Part shown: positions 1 to 9,083 of the stretch, piece by piece
Numbering within the stretch: position 1 is the first letter of the stretch
Layout: each line of letters begins with the position of its first letter
Source: Streptomyces sp. NBC_01264
Lineage (GTDB): Bacteria; Actinomycetota; Actinomycetes; Streptomycetales; Streptomycetaceae
Reading direction: 5' to 3'
Assembly (NCBI RefSeq): GCF_026340675.1
Contig: NZ_JAPEOX010000001.1
Span: 1,488,001-1,552,000, forward strand
Length of the DNA stretch: 64,000 nucleotides
Program-made: the position numbers and the translations under genes
Notes under the pieces: generated by a model
The model's database searches: none
Told to the model about the DNA's origin: nothing
What the model saw: only the letters and a program-made list of their open reading frames with translations

Positions 1-2
1 TC

Positions 3-65
3 CGCGCGCTGGACCTGCGGCTGGCGAAGCGGCGGCACGGGGCGCGTCAACAAGGGGACCAGTAG
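3..65 (+). CDS. 3' end of a truncated gene (partial, unidentified)
   Basis: The left edge is open in one forward frame that ends at a TAG at 63-65 and reads ...RALDLRLAKRRHGARQQGDQ. The basic, arginine-rich composition looks like the C-terminal tail of a Streptomyces protein. The stop lies inside a 24-bp tandem repeat, so the last residues are encoded by repeat DNA. The rest of the gene is outside the window, no function can be assigned, and it may be chance reading frame. Confidence 0.3.
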   Translation, partial: RALDLRLAKRRHGARQQGDQ

Positions 66-98
66 GGGGATCAGCAAGGGGACCAGTAAAGGGATCAG
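51..98. repeat. 24-bp tandem repeat, two copies
   Basis: Two adjacent 24-bp units (51-74 and 75-98) begin CAAGGGGACCAGTA and differ at two bases. The repeat covers the putative stop codon of the left-edge gene and reaches the stop of the reverse-strand gene at 95. It looks like a slipped-strand duplication between convergent genes. Confidence 0.7.
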
Positions 99-853
99 TA
101 CGGTGGGTCCTGCCGTGAGGTGCCGTCAGGGCGGATGCCGACGACCCTGTCGACACCCCGGTACCGTTCGGCCAGTTCGCCGTAGCCTCCGGCGGTCCAC
201 ACCCGGAGGCGGAACTCGTGCAAGGTCAGAGCCGCCCGTTCACCGTCGAAGTGCACCCGGGCGCACCGCCCGCAGTACCAGCCCTGGAGCCAGAGCCGCT
301 CGGCGGCGGGCAGACCGGGCCGCACCCTCGCGCCGTACGCCCGGTTCGCCAGGGCGATCGCGACGAAGAGGCAGACGGCGCCCAGAAGGGCGACCGCCGA
401 GATCACGCCGAGGAGGATCAGGTCCGCCTCCTGCCCGGAGGGCTCGTCCCATCCCGGGTACGGATACTCCGGCCCGGGCTCCGTCGTGAACCAGTGCCCG
501 GCCAGGGAGCCGACCAGGAAGGTGCCGATCGACACGAGCACCAGGACCGCACCGAGGCAGCCGCGCCCCTGGACGGACGGGGTGGGCGGGGTGGGCGCCA
601 GGGCCCGGGCGAGGCGCGAGACGACCTCCCGGTTCACCGTCCGCCGGTCGCTGCCGACACCGGTCTCCTCGCGGACGTTGCGGTGCCCGTCGAGGAACAC
701 CGCCTGCACCGCACGCACTTCGTCGGAAGCACCGCAGCCGGGACACACGGGGAGCGAGGCGGTATCCGCTGCCGGGCCCTGAGCGGGCCGCGCAGAGACC
801 GCGTCCCGGGTCCGCCCGTCCCGCTCCGCCCTGTTGTACTCGATGCCCGCCAT
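95..853 (-). CDS. Membrane protein with zinc-ribbon-like CxxC motifs (paralogue 1)
   Basis: This 252-residue protein is of unknown function. An N-terminal CPGCG motif (about residue 37) and a later CGRC motif (about 197) resemble the two halves of a zinc ribbon. Between them are two hydrophobic segments, near residues 102-122 and 145-168, that should span the membrane. The C-terminus carries an EFRLRVWTAGGYG block. The next reverse-strand gene (949-1611) has the same architecture and the same C-terminal block, so the two are tandem paralogues. The ATG at 853 is the only start that keeps the whole N-terminal ribbon. The function is unknown; the family is called only from the paralogy and topology visible here. 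Confidence 0.7.
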   Translation of the reverse strand: MAGIEYNRAERDGRTRDAVSARPAQGPAADTASLPVCPGCGASDEVRAVQAVFLDGHRNVREETGVGSDRRTVNREVVSRLARALAPTPPTPSVQGRGCLGAVLVLVSIGTFLVGSLAGHWFTTEPGPEYPYPGWDEPSGQEADLILLGVISAVALLGAVCLFVAIALANRAYGARVRPGLPAAERLWLQGWYCGRCARVHFDGERAALTLHEFRLRVWTAGGYGELAERYRGVDRVVGIRPDGTSRQDPPY

Positions 854-948
854 GGTCCCCCCGAGGCTGCTCCGTGATCGAAGTCCGCACAGCGTAAGCG
901 GCTGGCGCGGGCACGCCTAAAGGGTTGTCGTCACGGGCCCGTCACGGT

Positions 949-1611
949 TCAGACCGCCGGGTGCCGCACCGCCAGGTCCCCGTAGCCTCCCGCCGACCAG
1001 ACCCGGGTCCTGAACTCCTGGAGTGTCATGGCCCGTTCCCCGGCGAAGTGGACCGTGCCGCAGCGGCCGCAGTACCAGCCCTCCGCCCAGACCCGGTCGG
1101 CGGCCACCCGGCCCGGTTCGGTCCGGCGGCGCCAGGCCCGTACGGACCGGCCCGACAAGGCGTACAGGAGCGGGCCGAGGACCAGCGAGGCCGCCGATAT
1201 CCAGCCGAGGTAGGTCGTGGGGTCCTCGATGCCGAAGGGGAGGTCGCCGTCACCCCCGGGGAATCGCGGCGGCGTGCCGCCCTCGAACCACTTCCCCGCG
1301 ATCCCGCCCCAGACGAACGCGCCGATCGACACCAGGACGAACAGCGCCCCGAAGCAGCCCAGCGCGCTGTCGTCCGGCTCGTCCGGGGCCACCGCGAGGG
1401 CCTTGGCCAGCGCCGAATTCTCCTCGCGGGTCGTGACGTTGTCGCCGTCTCCGCCCTTGCTCTCCGTGCTCAGTTTGGCCTTGGCCCGCAGGTACGCGGC
1501 GGACACGCCGAGCACCCGGTCCTCCCGACCGCACCGGGGACAGCTCAACGAGCCCTCGCCGCGCCCGCCTTGGCCCCGTACGCCCGCACCGCTGTCCCTG
1601 AACTCCGCCAT
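949..1611 (-). CDS. Membrane protein with zinc-ribbon-like CxxC motifs (paralogue 2)
   Basis: This 220-residue protein starts at the ATG MAEFRDSG. It has an N-terminal CPRCG motif (about residue 22), two hydrophobic segments (about 87-105 and 127-150), a CGRC motif and a C-terminal EFRTRVWSAGGYG block, the same order as the neighbouring gene at 95-853. It is therefore a diverged tandem duplicate. The open frame continues far upstream through the antisense of the next gene, but coding character begins at 1611. The cellular role is unknown; a membrane protein with a soluble metal-binding ribbon is the most that can be said. Confidence 0.7.
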   Translation of the reverse strand: MAEFRDSGAGVRGQGGRGEGSLSCPRCGREDRVLGVSAAYLRAKAKLSTESKGGDGDNVTTREENSALAKALAVAPDEPDDSALGCFGALFVLVSIGAFVWGGIAGKWFEGGTPPRFPGGDGDLPFGIEDPTTYLGWISAASLVLGPLLYALSGRSVRAWRRRTEPGRVAADRVWAEGWYCGRCGTVHFAGERAMTLQEFRTRVWSAGGYGDLAVRHPAV

Positions 1612-1715
1612 CGCTCCCCACCCCGCACCGCACCGCCGGCGCGGCTCCACCCGCCCCGCACCCCGAAGTCCGCACAGCGTAGCCAGCGGACCCGGCACCG
1701 GCCAGGGAAAACGTT

Positions 1716-2846
1716 TCAGCCGATGGGCTCGCTCCACACGCCGGTCTCCAGCATGGTGTCGAGGGTCCGCGCGTACGGGGCGATGTCGAGCCCCTGCTCC
1801 GCCAGCCACGCGTCGGAGTAGTACTTGTCGAGGTAGCGCTCGCCCCCGTCGCAGAGCAGGGTCACGACGCTGCCCGTGCGGCCCTCCGCCACCATCTCCG
1901 AGATGATCTTCAGTGCGCTCCACACCCCGGTTCCGGTGGAACCGCCCGCCTTGCGGCCGATGACCCGCTCCAGCGCCCGGCACGCCGCGACGCTCGCGGC
2001 GTCGGGGACCCGCATCATCCGGTCGATGGCCCCGGGGACGAAGCTCGGCTCCATCCGGGGACGGCCGATGCCCTCGATGCGGGAGCCGCATTCGCTCGTC
2101 GCGTGCGGGTCGCCCTGCGTCCAGCCGTCGAAGAAGCAGGAGTTCTCCGGGTCCGGGACGCAGATCCGGGTGTCGTGCTGCATGTAGTGCACGTAGCGGG
2201 CGATCGTCGCGGAGGTGCCGCCGGTGCCGGCCGTGGCCACGATCCAGGTGGGCTCTGGGTAGCGCTCCAACCGCAGCTGCTGGTACATCGATTCGGCGAT
2301 GTTGTTGTTGCCGCGCCAGTCCGTCGCGCGCTCCGCGTACGTGAACTGGTCCATGTAGTGACCGCCGGTGCGGGCGGCGAGCTCGGCCGACTCCTCGTAG
2401 ATCTTCATCGCTTCGTCGACGAAGTGGCACTCGCCGCCGTGGAACTCGATGAGCCGGCACTTCTCGGGGCTCGTCGTCCGCGGCATGACCGCGATGAACG
2501 GGACGCCGATCAGCTTGGCGAAGTACGCCTCCGAGACCGCGGTGGACCCCGACGAGGCCTCGATGACGGGGCGGCCGGGGCGGACCCAGCCGTTGCAGAG
2601 GGCGTACAGGAACAAGGAGCGTGCGAGACGGTGCTTGAGGGAGCCCGTCGGGTGGGTGGACTCGTCCTTCAGGTAGAGGTCGATGCCCCAGGCCTCGGGG
2701 AGCGGGAAGCGCAGCAGATGGGTGTCGGCGGAGCGGTTCGCGTCCGCCTGCACCTTGCGCACGGCCTCTTTCAGCCAGGCGCGGTAGTCCGCGTCGCTGT
2801 GGTCGACGTCGATGGTAGTGGCGGTCGTACCGGTGGTGGTGCTCAT
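1716..2846 (-). CDS. cds1: PLP-dependent cysteine synthase-family enzyme, probable L-cysteine desulfhydrase (Cds1-like)
   Basis: This 376-residue fold-type II PLP enzyme has the lysine motif [11 protein letters not shown] (about residues 65-75), the substrate loop EASSGSTA and the glycine-rich phosphate-binding loop [10 protein letters not shown] (about 216-225). The overall sequence matches the actinobacterial Cds1 group, represented by Mycobacterium tuberculosis Rv3684, which releases H2S from cysteine, better than biosynthetic CysK. The start is the ATG at 2846, preceded by a GAAGGAG ribosome site about 8 nt upstream; the longer in-frame extension lacks coding character. It is a single gene, divergent from the HATPase gene at 3075. 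Cysteine synthase activity on another donor remains possible. Confidence 0.75.
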   Translation of the reverse strand: MSTTTGTTATTIDVDHSDADYRAWLKEAVRKVQADANRSADTHLLRFPLPEAWGIDLYLKDESTHPTGSLKHRLARSLFLYALCNGWVRPGRPVIEASSGSTAVSEAYFAKLIGVPFIAVMPRTTSPEKCRLIEFHGGECHFVDEAMKIYEESAELAARTGGHYMDQFTYAERATDWRGNNNIAESMYQQLRLERYPEPTWIVATAGTGGTSATIARYVHYMQHDTRICVPDPENSCFFDGWTQGDPHATSECGSRIEGIGRPRMEPSFVPGAIDRMMRVPDAASVAACRALERVIGRKAGGSTGTGVWSALKIISEMVAEGRTGSVVTLLCDGGERYLDKYYSDAWLAEQGLDIAPYARTLDTMLETGVWSEPIG

Positions 2847-3074
2847 GCGCCGTGCTCCTTCGTACTTCCCGATGTCCCGAGTGCGCGCCGGGCGTCGCCG
2901 CGCACCGCCCGCTTTCGAAATGTACCCCGCCCACCTGCACAAACGGTCACTTTGGGTATCTATGCGAATCGCTTTCGATCGCGTTCGGTTGCACACCGGG
3001 CCACAGTGGGTGACCCTGGGGAGGTGTCACCGAGGGTGCAGCACCCGTAACACTGATGTCGGGGAGTCGCAGCC

Positions 3075-3689
3075 GTGATCAGTCATTCCCGCAGGCACTG
3101 CGTCGTCGAACTGCAGGCCCTGCCCTTGCGGATCGGACAGATCCGCCGAATCGTTTCGGCGCAACTGCGCCACTGGCAGCTCGATCCGCTCATAGACCGG
3201 GCTGCGCTCGGCGTGACGGAGCTGCTCAGCAACGTCCACCGCCATGCGCAGCCGGACAAGACCTGCACGGTCGAGATCGAGCTGCGCCTCGGTCGGCTGA
3301 CCGTGTCCGTCTACGACAGCGATCCCCGGCTTCCGCAGCTGAGGCACTCGGCGGCGACGGCCGGGGCCCCGCGCCCCGCGGAGGGTTCACCGATCGACGC
3401 CCTGGAGACCTCCGGCCGCGGGCTCGCGCTCGTGGAGGCGCTCAGCGAGGCGTGGGGAGCCCGGCAGCAGGACGACAGCCCGGGCAAGGTCGTGTGGTTC
3501 TCGCTGCGCGCCGCCCCCGGCCCGGCCGCACCGGAGCGCCACCCGGTGCTCCTCACCGAGAAGCCGGAGCACCGGACCGCGAAGAAGGCCGTACGGGAGC
3601 CCGCGCCGGCCCCGCCCGTCGCCGCACCCCCCGAGCCGGTCTCCGCCGGCCTGTCGGTGACCGCCTCGGTCGGCGCCCGGCCCGGGTAG
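3075..3689 (+). CDS. ATP-binding regulatory protein (HATPase_c, RsbW/anti-sigma-like)
   Basis: The 204-residue product has a GHKL/HATPase_c domain over about residues 10-150. The N-box is ELLSNVHRHA (about 49-58) and the G-box is TSGRGLALV (about 113-121). The C-terminal 50 residues are Pro/Ala rich and probably disordered. Streptomyces have many such stand-alone serine-kinase or anti-sigma ATPases acting in partner-switching with STAS or PP2C proteins. No partner gene is adjacent, so its target is unknown. The start is the GTG at 3075, shortly after a GGGGAGTCGCAGCC leader. It is divergent from cds1. Confidence 0.75.
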   Translation: MISHSRRHCVVELQALPLRIGQIRRIVSAQLRHWQLDPLIDRAALGVTELLSNVHRHAQPDKTCTVEIELRLGRLTVSVYDSDPRLPQLRHSAATAGAPRPAEGSPIDALETSGRGLALVEALSEAWGARQQDDSPGKVVWFSLRAAPGPAAPERHPVLLTEKPEHRTAKKAVREPAPAPPVAAPPEPVSAGLSVTASVGARPG

Positions 3690-3730
3690 TCCCCGGTCGC
3701 CGAAGCCGCCCGGAGCCGCGGGAACAGCGG

Positions 3731-5041
3731 TCAGGCCGCCGCGCCCAGGGTCCCCAGCGGGTCGTCCAGCACCGGCTGCCACGCCAGCTCCGCGGCGCCG
3801 ACCAGGCTGTTGTGGTCGAGCGTGCAGGGCAGGATCGGCACGCCGCCGCTGCGGCCCCACAGGCTGCGGTCCGCGACCACCGCGCGCAGCCGCTCGGGGT
3901 CGGCGTAGAGCAGCTCGCGGTGGAGTCCGCCGAGGATGATCCGGTCCGGATTCAGGATGTTGACCAGGCCCGCGAGGCCCAGGCCGAGCCGGTCGATGAG
4001 CTCCTCCGTAGCGGCCCGTACCCCCGGGTCCGCGGACTCCCCGCGGAGCAGGTCGCGGGCCTGCTGGAGCAGGGACACCTCGGGGCCCGGGGTGCGCCCG
4101 GCGGCGGTGAGGAAGGCCAGCGGGTCGGCCTCCACGTCGAGGCAGCCGCGGCTGCCGCAGTGGCAGGCGCGCCCTTCGGGGTTCACGGTGAGGTGGCCGA
4201 CCTCCAGGGCCAGGCCCGAACTCCCGCTGTGCAGGCGGCCGTCCAGGACCAGCGCCCCGCCGACCCCGCGGTGCCCGGTGGCCACGCACAGCAGGTGCTG
4301 CGCACTGCGGCCGGCGCCGTGCCGGTGTTCGGCGAGCGCGGCGAGGTTCACGTCGTTGCCGGTCAGCGCCGGGCCGTCGATGCCCGCCTCCTTCACGCAG
4401 TCGGCGAAGATGGCCCGTACGGGGGAACCGGCGGGCCAGGCCAGGTGCAGCGGGTTCAGCGCCGTACCCTCCGGCTCCGCGACCGCCGAGGGCACCGCGA
4501 GTCCGGCGCCGATGCAGCGCCGGCCGGTCTGCGCGAGCAGCGCGGCCCCGGCTTCGACCACGGCGCCGAGCACCTGCGCGGGGTCGGCCGACACCGGGAC
4601 CCTGCCGGGAGCCGTGGCGACGATCCTGCCGCCGAGGCCGACCAGGGCGGCCCGGAACCCGTCCGAGTGCACCTGCGCGGCCAGGGCCACCGGGCCGTTC
4701 TCGTCCACGGAGAGCCGGTGCGAGGGCCGGCCCTGGGTTCCGCCGGCCCCGCCGGGCCGGGAGTCCACGCGGATCAGCCCGAGCGCCTCCAGCTCGGCGG
4801 CGACGGCCCCTGCGGTGGCGCGGGTGACGCCGAGCTCGGCCGTCAGGACGGCGCGGGTCGGGGCCCGGCCGGTGTGGACGAGCTCCAGCGCCGGTCCGAG
4901 CGCGCCACGGCCCCGCTCCAGCTTGGTCCGCGCGGAGCCGGCTGCCGCTGCCGCCGCTGCCGTGGAACCTGCTGTCCCGTCCGTCCCAGCGGACACCGTG
5001 GTCACTTCCCCCACCCGCCGCGGGGCCCCGTTGCCGTTCAT
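3731..5041 (-). CDS. ROK-family transcriptional regulator / sugar-kinase fold protein
   Basis: This 436-residue NagC/Mlc-type protein has an N-terminal winged helix (about residues 45-95, with TRAVLTAELGVTRATAGAV), followed by a ROK actin-like ATPase fold. The zinc-binding signature CHCGSRGCLDVEAD (about 290-305) is intact. A glycine-rich segment THRGVGG-like (ATGHRGVGGA) precedes it. ROK proteins of this length usually repress carbohydrate-use genes and sense a sugar phosphate. No sugar transporter is adjacent, so the regulon cannot be read from context. The start is the ATG at 5041. Confidence 0.8.
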   Translation of the reverse strand: MNGNGAPRRVGEVTTVSAGTDGTAGSTAAAAAAAGSARTKLERGRGALGPALELVHTGRAPTRAVLTAELGVTRATAGAVAAELEALGLIRVDSRPGGAGGTQGRPSHRLSVDENGPVALAAQVHSDGFRAALVGLGGRIVATAPGRVPVSADPAQVLGAVVEAGAALLAQTGRRCIGAGLAVPSAVAEPEGTALNPLHLAWPAGSPVRAIFADCVKEAGIDGPALTGNDVNLAALAEHRHGAGRSAQHLLCVATGHRGVGGALVLDGRLHSGSSGLALEVGHLTVNPEGRACHCGSRGCLDVEADPLAFLTAAGRTPGPEVSLLQQARDLLRGESADPGVRAATEELIDRLGLGLAGLVNILNPDRIILGGLHRELLYADPERLRAVVADRSLWGRSGGVPILPCTLDHNSLVGAAELAWQPVLDDPLGTLGAAA

Positions 5042-5084
5042 GACAGCGATCCTCGCATGATCGGAGCGTCGAGGACGCCGCCCG

Positions 5085-5747
5085 CTAGCCGAGCCCGCCG
5101 ACCCGGAGCGTGATGTTCAGCCGCCCGGTCAGCCCGAGGCCCGTCGGAGCGGTGCCGGGCAGGACTTTCGGCACCCCGTGAAAGGCCCGTCGGACCGGCC
5201 CGCCGAAGACGAACAGATCCCCGCTGCGCAGCTCAACGTCCCGATACGGACGCCCGCGCGAGGCGGTGTTGCCGAAGCGGAAGAGGCAGGAATCACCCAG
5301 GCTCAGCGAGACGACCGGGGCTTCGGAGCGCTCCTCGGCGTCCCGGTGCATGCCCATGCGGGAGTCGCCCTCGTAGAAGTTCACCAGCGCGATGTCGTAG
5401 GCGACACCCAGATCGGGAGCCCGCCCGTACGCGGCGGCCACGGCACCGCGGCCCAGCAGCGCGAGCCAGTCGGGCAGCGCCTTGACGGGGGCGCCGTCCC
5501 CGTCGACGGCCGTGGGCGCGTATCCGTACGGGTACCAGTGCAGGCCCAGGCACACCTGCCGGGCGCTCATCGTTCCCCCGCCGGGCGTGCGCACCGTACG
5601 CAGTCCGGCGGGCGGCCGGGCCCATTCCCGGCAGGCCTCCACCAACTCCCGCTGCCGCCCGGGCGCCAGCCAGTCGGGCACGTGCACGGCGCCGGGCACG
5701 ATCTCGGTGCGCTCGCGCGGGAAGAGCTCGCCGTCCCGATGCTCCAT
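5085..5747 (-). CDS. alkB: AlkB-like 2-oxoglutarate/Fe(II)-dependent dioxygenase
   Basis: The 220-residue protein carries the AlkB double-stranded beta-helix signature. It has the iron ligands HRDAEE (about residues 133-138), a downstream FHGVPK histidine and the C-terminal RLNITLR motif that binds 2-oxoglutarate. The family removes alkyl lesions from DNA or RNA by oxidative demethylation. I chose the ATG at 5747 because a GGTGGAGG ribosome site precedes it; a start 48 nt further upstream is also open. It is divergent from the MDMPI-family gene at 5864, with about 115 bp between. The nucleic-acid substrate is not evident from the sequence. Confidence 0.8.
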   Translation of the reverse strand: MEHRDGELFPRERTEIVPGAVHVPDWLAPGRQRELVEACREWARPPAGLRTVRTPGGGTMSARQVCLGLHWYPYGYAPTAVDGDGAPVKALPDWLALLGRGAVAAAYGRAPDLGVAYDIALVNFYEGDSRMGMHRDAEERSEAPVVSLSLGDSCLFRFGNTASRGRPYRDVELRSGDLFVFGGPVRRAFHGVPKVLPGTAPTGLGLTGRLNITLRVGGLG

Positions 5748-5863
5748 GACCTCCACCACCTGCTCCGTCGCGTCTGCCCAAGGTCTCGGCAGCACTCTCC
5801 GCTGCCCCCAGCCTCCGTCATTCTTCGTTGTGCGTCGCCACGCACGGCTGAGAGACTCCCGCC

Positions 5864-6604
5864 ATGGAGATCATCAGCTATGTGAAGACCCTGGCCCGCG
5901 AGGGCGAGCAGCTCGCCGACATCGCCGAACGGGCCGGTACGGACGTCCTGGTGCCCACCTGTCCGCAGTGGCGGGTCGCCGACCTGCTGCGCCACACCGG
6001 CTCGGTGCACCGATGGGCCACCGGGTACGTGGCGCGGGGTCTGACCGAGCGGGCTCCGTTCCCGGACGCTCCGGAGCTGGTGGGTGCGGAACTCCTGGCC
6101 TGGTTCCGCGAGGGCCACGCGGGACTGGTGCGGACCCTGACGGGGAGCTCGGCCGACGCGCGGTGCTGGACCTTCCTGCCGACCGCGCCGCCTTCGCCGG
6201 TGGCCTTCTGGGCGCGGCGCCAGGCGCACGAGACCACCGTGCACCGGATGGACGCGGAAGCCGCGCTGGGCGTGCCCTTCGGGGCGGTGGATCCCGGCTT
6301 CGCCGAGGACGGGGTGGACGAGCTGCTGACCGGGTTCCACGCGCGGCCGCAGAGCCGGGTCCGGACGGCGGAGCCGCGGGTGATACGGGTTACGGCCTCC
6401 GACACGGGCGCGGTGTGGACCGTACGCCTGTCCCCGGAGCCGGCGCGCACGGTCCGCGGAGACGGCGCGGAGGCCGACTGCACGCTGACGGGCGAGGCCT
6501 CCTGGCTCTACGCGGCGCTGTGGAACCGGCGGCCGCTCACCGGTCCGGGTGTGACGGGCGACGCGGAACTGGCCCGGCTCTGGGTGGACACGGCCGGAAT
6601 CTGA
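5864..6604 (+). CDS. Maleylpyruvate isomerase-family mycothiol-dependent enzyme (TIGR03083/DinB-like)
   Basis: This 246-residue protein has an N-terminal DinB-like four-helix bundle with the putative metal ligands H44 (LLRHTGSVH) and the pair in QAHETTVHRMD (about residues 124-134). An MDMPI C-terminal domain follows. Proteins of this family use or are related to mycothiol S-transferases. The reaction is unknown because Streptomyces carry dozens of paralogues. The ATG at 5864 is preceded by a short leader divergent from alkB. Confidence 0.75.
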   Translation: MEIISYVKTLAREGEQLADIAERAGTDVLVPTCPQWRVADLLRHTGSVHRWATGYVARGLTERAPFPDAPELVGAELLAWFREGHAGLVRTLTGSSADARCWTFLPTAPPSPVAFWARRQAHETTVHRMDAEAALGVPFGAVDPGFAEDGVDELLTGFHARPQSRVRTAEPRVIRVTASDTGAVWTVRLSPEPARTVRGDGAEADCTLTGEASWLYAALWNRRPLTGPGVTGDAELARLWVDTAGI

Positions 6605-6662
6605 CCCCCGGGCGTGCCGGGGCGCCCTTGTCTGCCCCGGCTGGGGCGGCGAGACTTCGCCC

Positions 6663-6932
6663 ATGGAACGACGCAGCCAGGCCGACCGGGACGCGGTCAC
6701 CATCGAGATCGTGTTCGCCTTCGTCAGCGGGCTCTTCGCCGCCGGACTCGCCTTCGCGGCACTGTACGGCCCCGCCCTGGCCTTCGACCTCTCCCCCACG
6801 ACCGACCGGACCCTGGCGACGGTGGGCGGCGTCCTGGCCGCCACGGCGTTCCTCCTCCGGGTCACCCACGTCCTGTGGCGCTTCGCCCACCGCCCGGAAC
6901 ACGCCGTCCGCGAGGACCTCGGGCACTCCTAG
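6663..6932 (+). CDS. Small two-span membrane protein (DUF6332-like)
   Basis: This 89-residue protein begins MERRSQADRDAVTIEI and has two hydrophobic segments (about residues 17-40 and 49-68) with a charged C-terminus. The N-terminal RRSQADRDA block is what I remember from Streptomyces DUF6332 proteins; that family match is from memory. It follows the MDMPI-family gene by 58 bp on the same strand. Function is unknown. Confidence 0.6.
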   Translation: MERRSQADRDAVTIEIVFAFVSGLFAAGLAFAALYGPALAFDLSPTTDRTLATVGGVLAATAFLLRVTHVLWRFAHRPEHAVREDLGHS

Positions 6933-6942
6933 AGCGGGCCGC

Positions 6943-7167
6943 ATGGATGCCCCGGCCGTACGGCCCGCCCCGTCAATGGAGAACGCCGTCCCCGGTGACG
7001 CGGGACGGGCACCCGCCGCGTCCACGGCCGTCCCGGCCTTCGACGGGTCCGCCTCACGTCCGCGGCTCGCGCCGGGGCGGCACCGGCTCGTGGATCCCGA
7101 CGGCCGTACCGTCGAGGTCACCGCCGTCGGGCGGACCGGGTCCGGCTCGGGCTCAGCCCAGGGTTGA
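6943..7167 (+). CDS. Short hypothetical ORF (74 aa), doubtful
   Basis: An ATG at 6943, 11 bp after the preceding gene, opens a 74-residue frame ending at 7167. It is Pro/Ala rich at first and ends RHRLVDPDGRTVEVTAVGRTG, which faintly resembles the short beta-rich DUF6296-type proteins of Streptomyces. It overlaps the convergent spherulation-4 gene by 15 bp. There is no clear ribosome site, so it may not be a gene. Confidence 0.3.
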   Translation: MDAPAVRPAPSMENAVPGDAGRAPAASTAVPAFDGSASRPRLAPGRHRLVDPDGRTVEVTAVGRTGSGSGSAQG

Positions 7168-8130
7168 GGCGTACGAGGTCTGGGCGCGGTACTTCCAAGT
7201 GGGCTGGGCGTCCCAGGGGTTCGGCATCCGCGCGCTCGTGGCGTAGGCGTAGCCCGCGCCGCGCTCGAAGGCCGTACGGAGCGTCGCGCGCATCGCGGTG
7301 GCGTCCGGGACGTCGTGCACGAGGTGCCAGAACGCCGTACCGCTCGGGTCGAGTTCGGCGCCGGAGCGGTAGCCGGTGAGCGCGTTGAAGACGTTGCCGC
7401 CGAGCCAGCCGGCGCCCGTGTAGGCCGCGTAGGTGTCCTCGAAGGTGACGAAGACGTCGGCGGTGCGGCGGCCGGGCTCCAGGAAGCAGTCGGCGATGGC
7501 CGTCCCGGGGTTGTTCACGACCAGGTCCGGCGTGCCGGGGGCGACGGCCTCCATGGTGTCCTGCACGTAGCGGCGCAGCTCCGCGTAGTGGTCGCGGGTG
7601 GCGTTGGCCGGGCCGCAGTCGCGGCTGACCACGTCGAAGAAGATGCCGTCCACGTGGAGGCGGCCGTCGGGCGTCCTCAGGTAGTTGTCCACGGAGGCCT
7701 TCACCGCGGCGAGGTCGCGGTTGCCGTGGTCGGTGTGGACGTAGCCGAGCACCTTGGTCCTCTCGCCGGTGGCGGTGGTGCCGGTGCGCAGGACGTCGGC
7801 GCGGGCCCGCCAGGGGGCGTCGAACGGGGAGTCGCCGTTGCCCGGGTTGAGGACCACCACCGAGGCGGCCGGGCTGGTGGCGGTGAGATCGGCGAGCATC
7901 GGGTCGTTGGCCCAGACGTACGCCGGGACGGCTATCTCCAGGCCGCGTACCCCGGGCGCCCGCGGCGTCGGTCTCACTTCGGGGGTCGGAGCCGGGGCGA
8001 GGGCCGGGGTACGGTCCCGGGCCTGGGCCCGGCCGGGCTCCGAACTCGCCGACGCGGTGACGGCCGGCGCCGGCGCGGCGAGTAAGAGGGTGGCCAGGAC
8101 GGCGTAGACGGCCTTCGCGGCGCGGGTCAT
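7153..8130 (-). CDS. Secreted spherulation-specific family 4 protein (TIM-barrel, putative glycosidase-like)
   Basis: The 325-residue product starts MTRAAKAVYAVLATLLLAAPAPAVTA, a clear Sec signal peptide, followed by a Pro/Thr-rich linker and then the spherulin-4 domain. Family blocks are VPAYVWAND, VVLNPGNGDSP, VLGYVHTDHGNR, VDGIFFDVVSRDC and WHLVHDV. The ATG at 8130 has a GAGGAG site 7 nt upstream; the open frame runs 54 codons further but encodes only Arg/Pro-rich filler. Bacterial relatives are thought to act on extracellular polysaccharides, but no activity can be assigned here. Confidence 0.8.
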   Translation of the reverse strand: MTRAAKAVYAVLATLLLAAPAPAVTASASSEPGRAQARDRTPALAPAPTPEVRPTPRAPGVRGLEIAVPAYVWANDPMLADLTATSPAASVVVLNPGNGDSPFDAPWRARADVLRTGTTATGERTKVLGYVHTDHGNRDLAAVKASVDNYLRTPDGRLHVDGIFFDVVSRDCGPANATRDHYAELRRYVQDTMEAVAPGTPDLVVNNPGTAIADCFLEPGRRTADVFVTFEDTYAAYTGAGWLGGNVFNALTGYRSGAELDPSGTAFWHLVHDVPDATAMRATLRTAFERGAGYAYATSARMPNPWDAQPTWKYRAQTSYASTLG

Positions 8131-8324
8131 GACTGCTCCTCGGGGCGACGGCGGGAGCGGCGCCGGGGCGATGGCCGGGCGCCGGGGACGGCAACCGGGA
8201 CGGGAACCCGGTCCGAGGAACACTAGACGGGCCGCCGGGCGCACCAGGGGCGATTCCCCCGCTTCAGTACGAGGAACTGACAAGCGAACCATCCCCGTCC
8301 CCGCCGGTTCGGCCGGGCCCGGCC

Positions 8325-9023
8325 CTATACGGCGGGCAGTCCCACCCCGTGCGCCAACTGCCCTGCGGCGTGCGCGAAGAAGGCGTCGCGGTCCTCGACG
8401 ACCCGGTTGAACTGGCCGAACAGCTCGAAGGAGATCAGGCCCACGAGCTGCGCCCAGGCGGCCACCAGGGCCGCGGCGGCCTCAGGCGGCAGCCCTTCGG
8501 CGAAGTCCGCGGCCATGCGGGCGGCTTCGGGGCGCAGCTCGGCGGGGAGCGACGGGAGGGCGATGCCACGGCCCTCGTAGGCGGCGCGGACGATCCCAAT
8601 GAGGGTGTTGCCCACGCGGGAGGCCGGGCCGACGGTGTCGAGCGGGGCGGTGTAGCCGGGGACGGGCGAGCCGTAGATGAGGGCGTACTCGTGCGGGTGC
8701 TCCAGCGCCCAACCGCGGACGGACGCGCAGACCGCGGCCCAGCGGGCGCGGGGGGCGTCGCCGGCGGCCAGCGCGCGGGTGTCGGCGGCTTCGGCGGCGG
8801 CACCGACGCTGTTGTAGGCGTCGACGATGAGGGCGGTGAGGAGCTCGTCGCGGCTGGGGAAGTAGCGGTACAGGGCGGAGGAGACCATGCCCAGCTCGCG
8901 GGCGACGGCGCGCAGCGAGAGCTTGGCGGCGCCCTCCGCCGCGAGCGCGCGGCGCGCCTCATCCTTGATGGCGGCGGTGACTTCGATGCGGGCTCGTTCC
9001 CTCGCCCCTCGCACGGTGCTCAT
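8325..9023 (-). CDS. TetR-family transcriptional repressor with WHG C-terminal domain
   Basis: This 232-residue regulator has an N-terminal TetR helix-turn-helix (about residues 12-60, LSLRAVARELGMVSSALYRYF). The ligand-binding part contains the family's WAQLVGLISFELFGQF segment. It is divergent from the F420-type oxidoreductase gene at 9172. The 148-bp spacer holds two copies of a 15-bp dyad, GAGAGCA-N-TGCTCTC (9084-9098 and 9136-9150), which are the likely binding sites. Autorepression plus repression of the oxidoreductase is the simplest model. The inducer is unknown. Confidence 0.9.
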   Translation of the reverse strand: MSTVRGARERARIEVTAAIKDEARRALAAEGAAKLSLRAVARELGMVSSALYRYFPSRDELLTALIVDAYNSVGAAAEAADTRALAAGDAPRARWAAVCASVRGWALEHPHEYALIYGSPVPGYTAPLDTVGPASRVGNTLIGIVRAAYEGRGIALPSLPAELRPEAARMAADFAEGLPPEAAAALVAAWAQLVGLISFELFGQFNRVVEDRDAFFAHAAGQLAHGVGLPAV

Positions 9024-9083
9024 GGGGGTCAGTGTGCCACACAGTCAGAGCACCGCCCACAAATCAGATCACCGATCCACTTC

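Noticed and set aside
949..2940. One 663-residue reverse-strand ORF covering the membrane paralogue and the cds1 region
   Set aside because: Only the last 220 codons look coding; the first part is antisense of the cysteine-desulfhydrase gene in a different frame.
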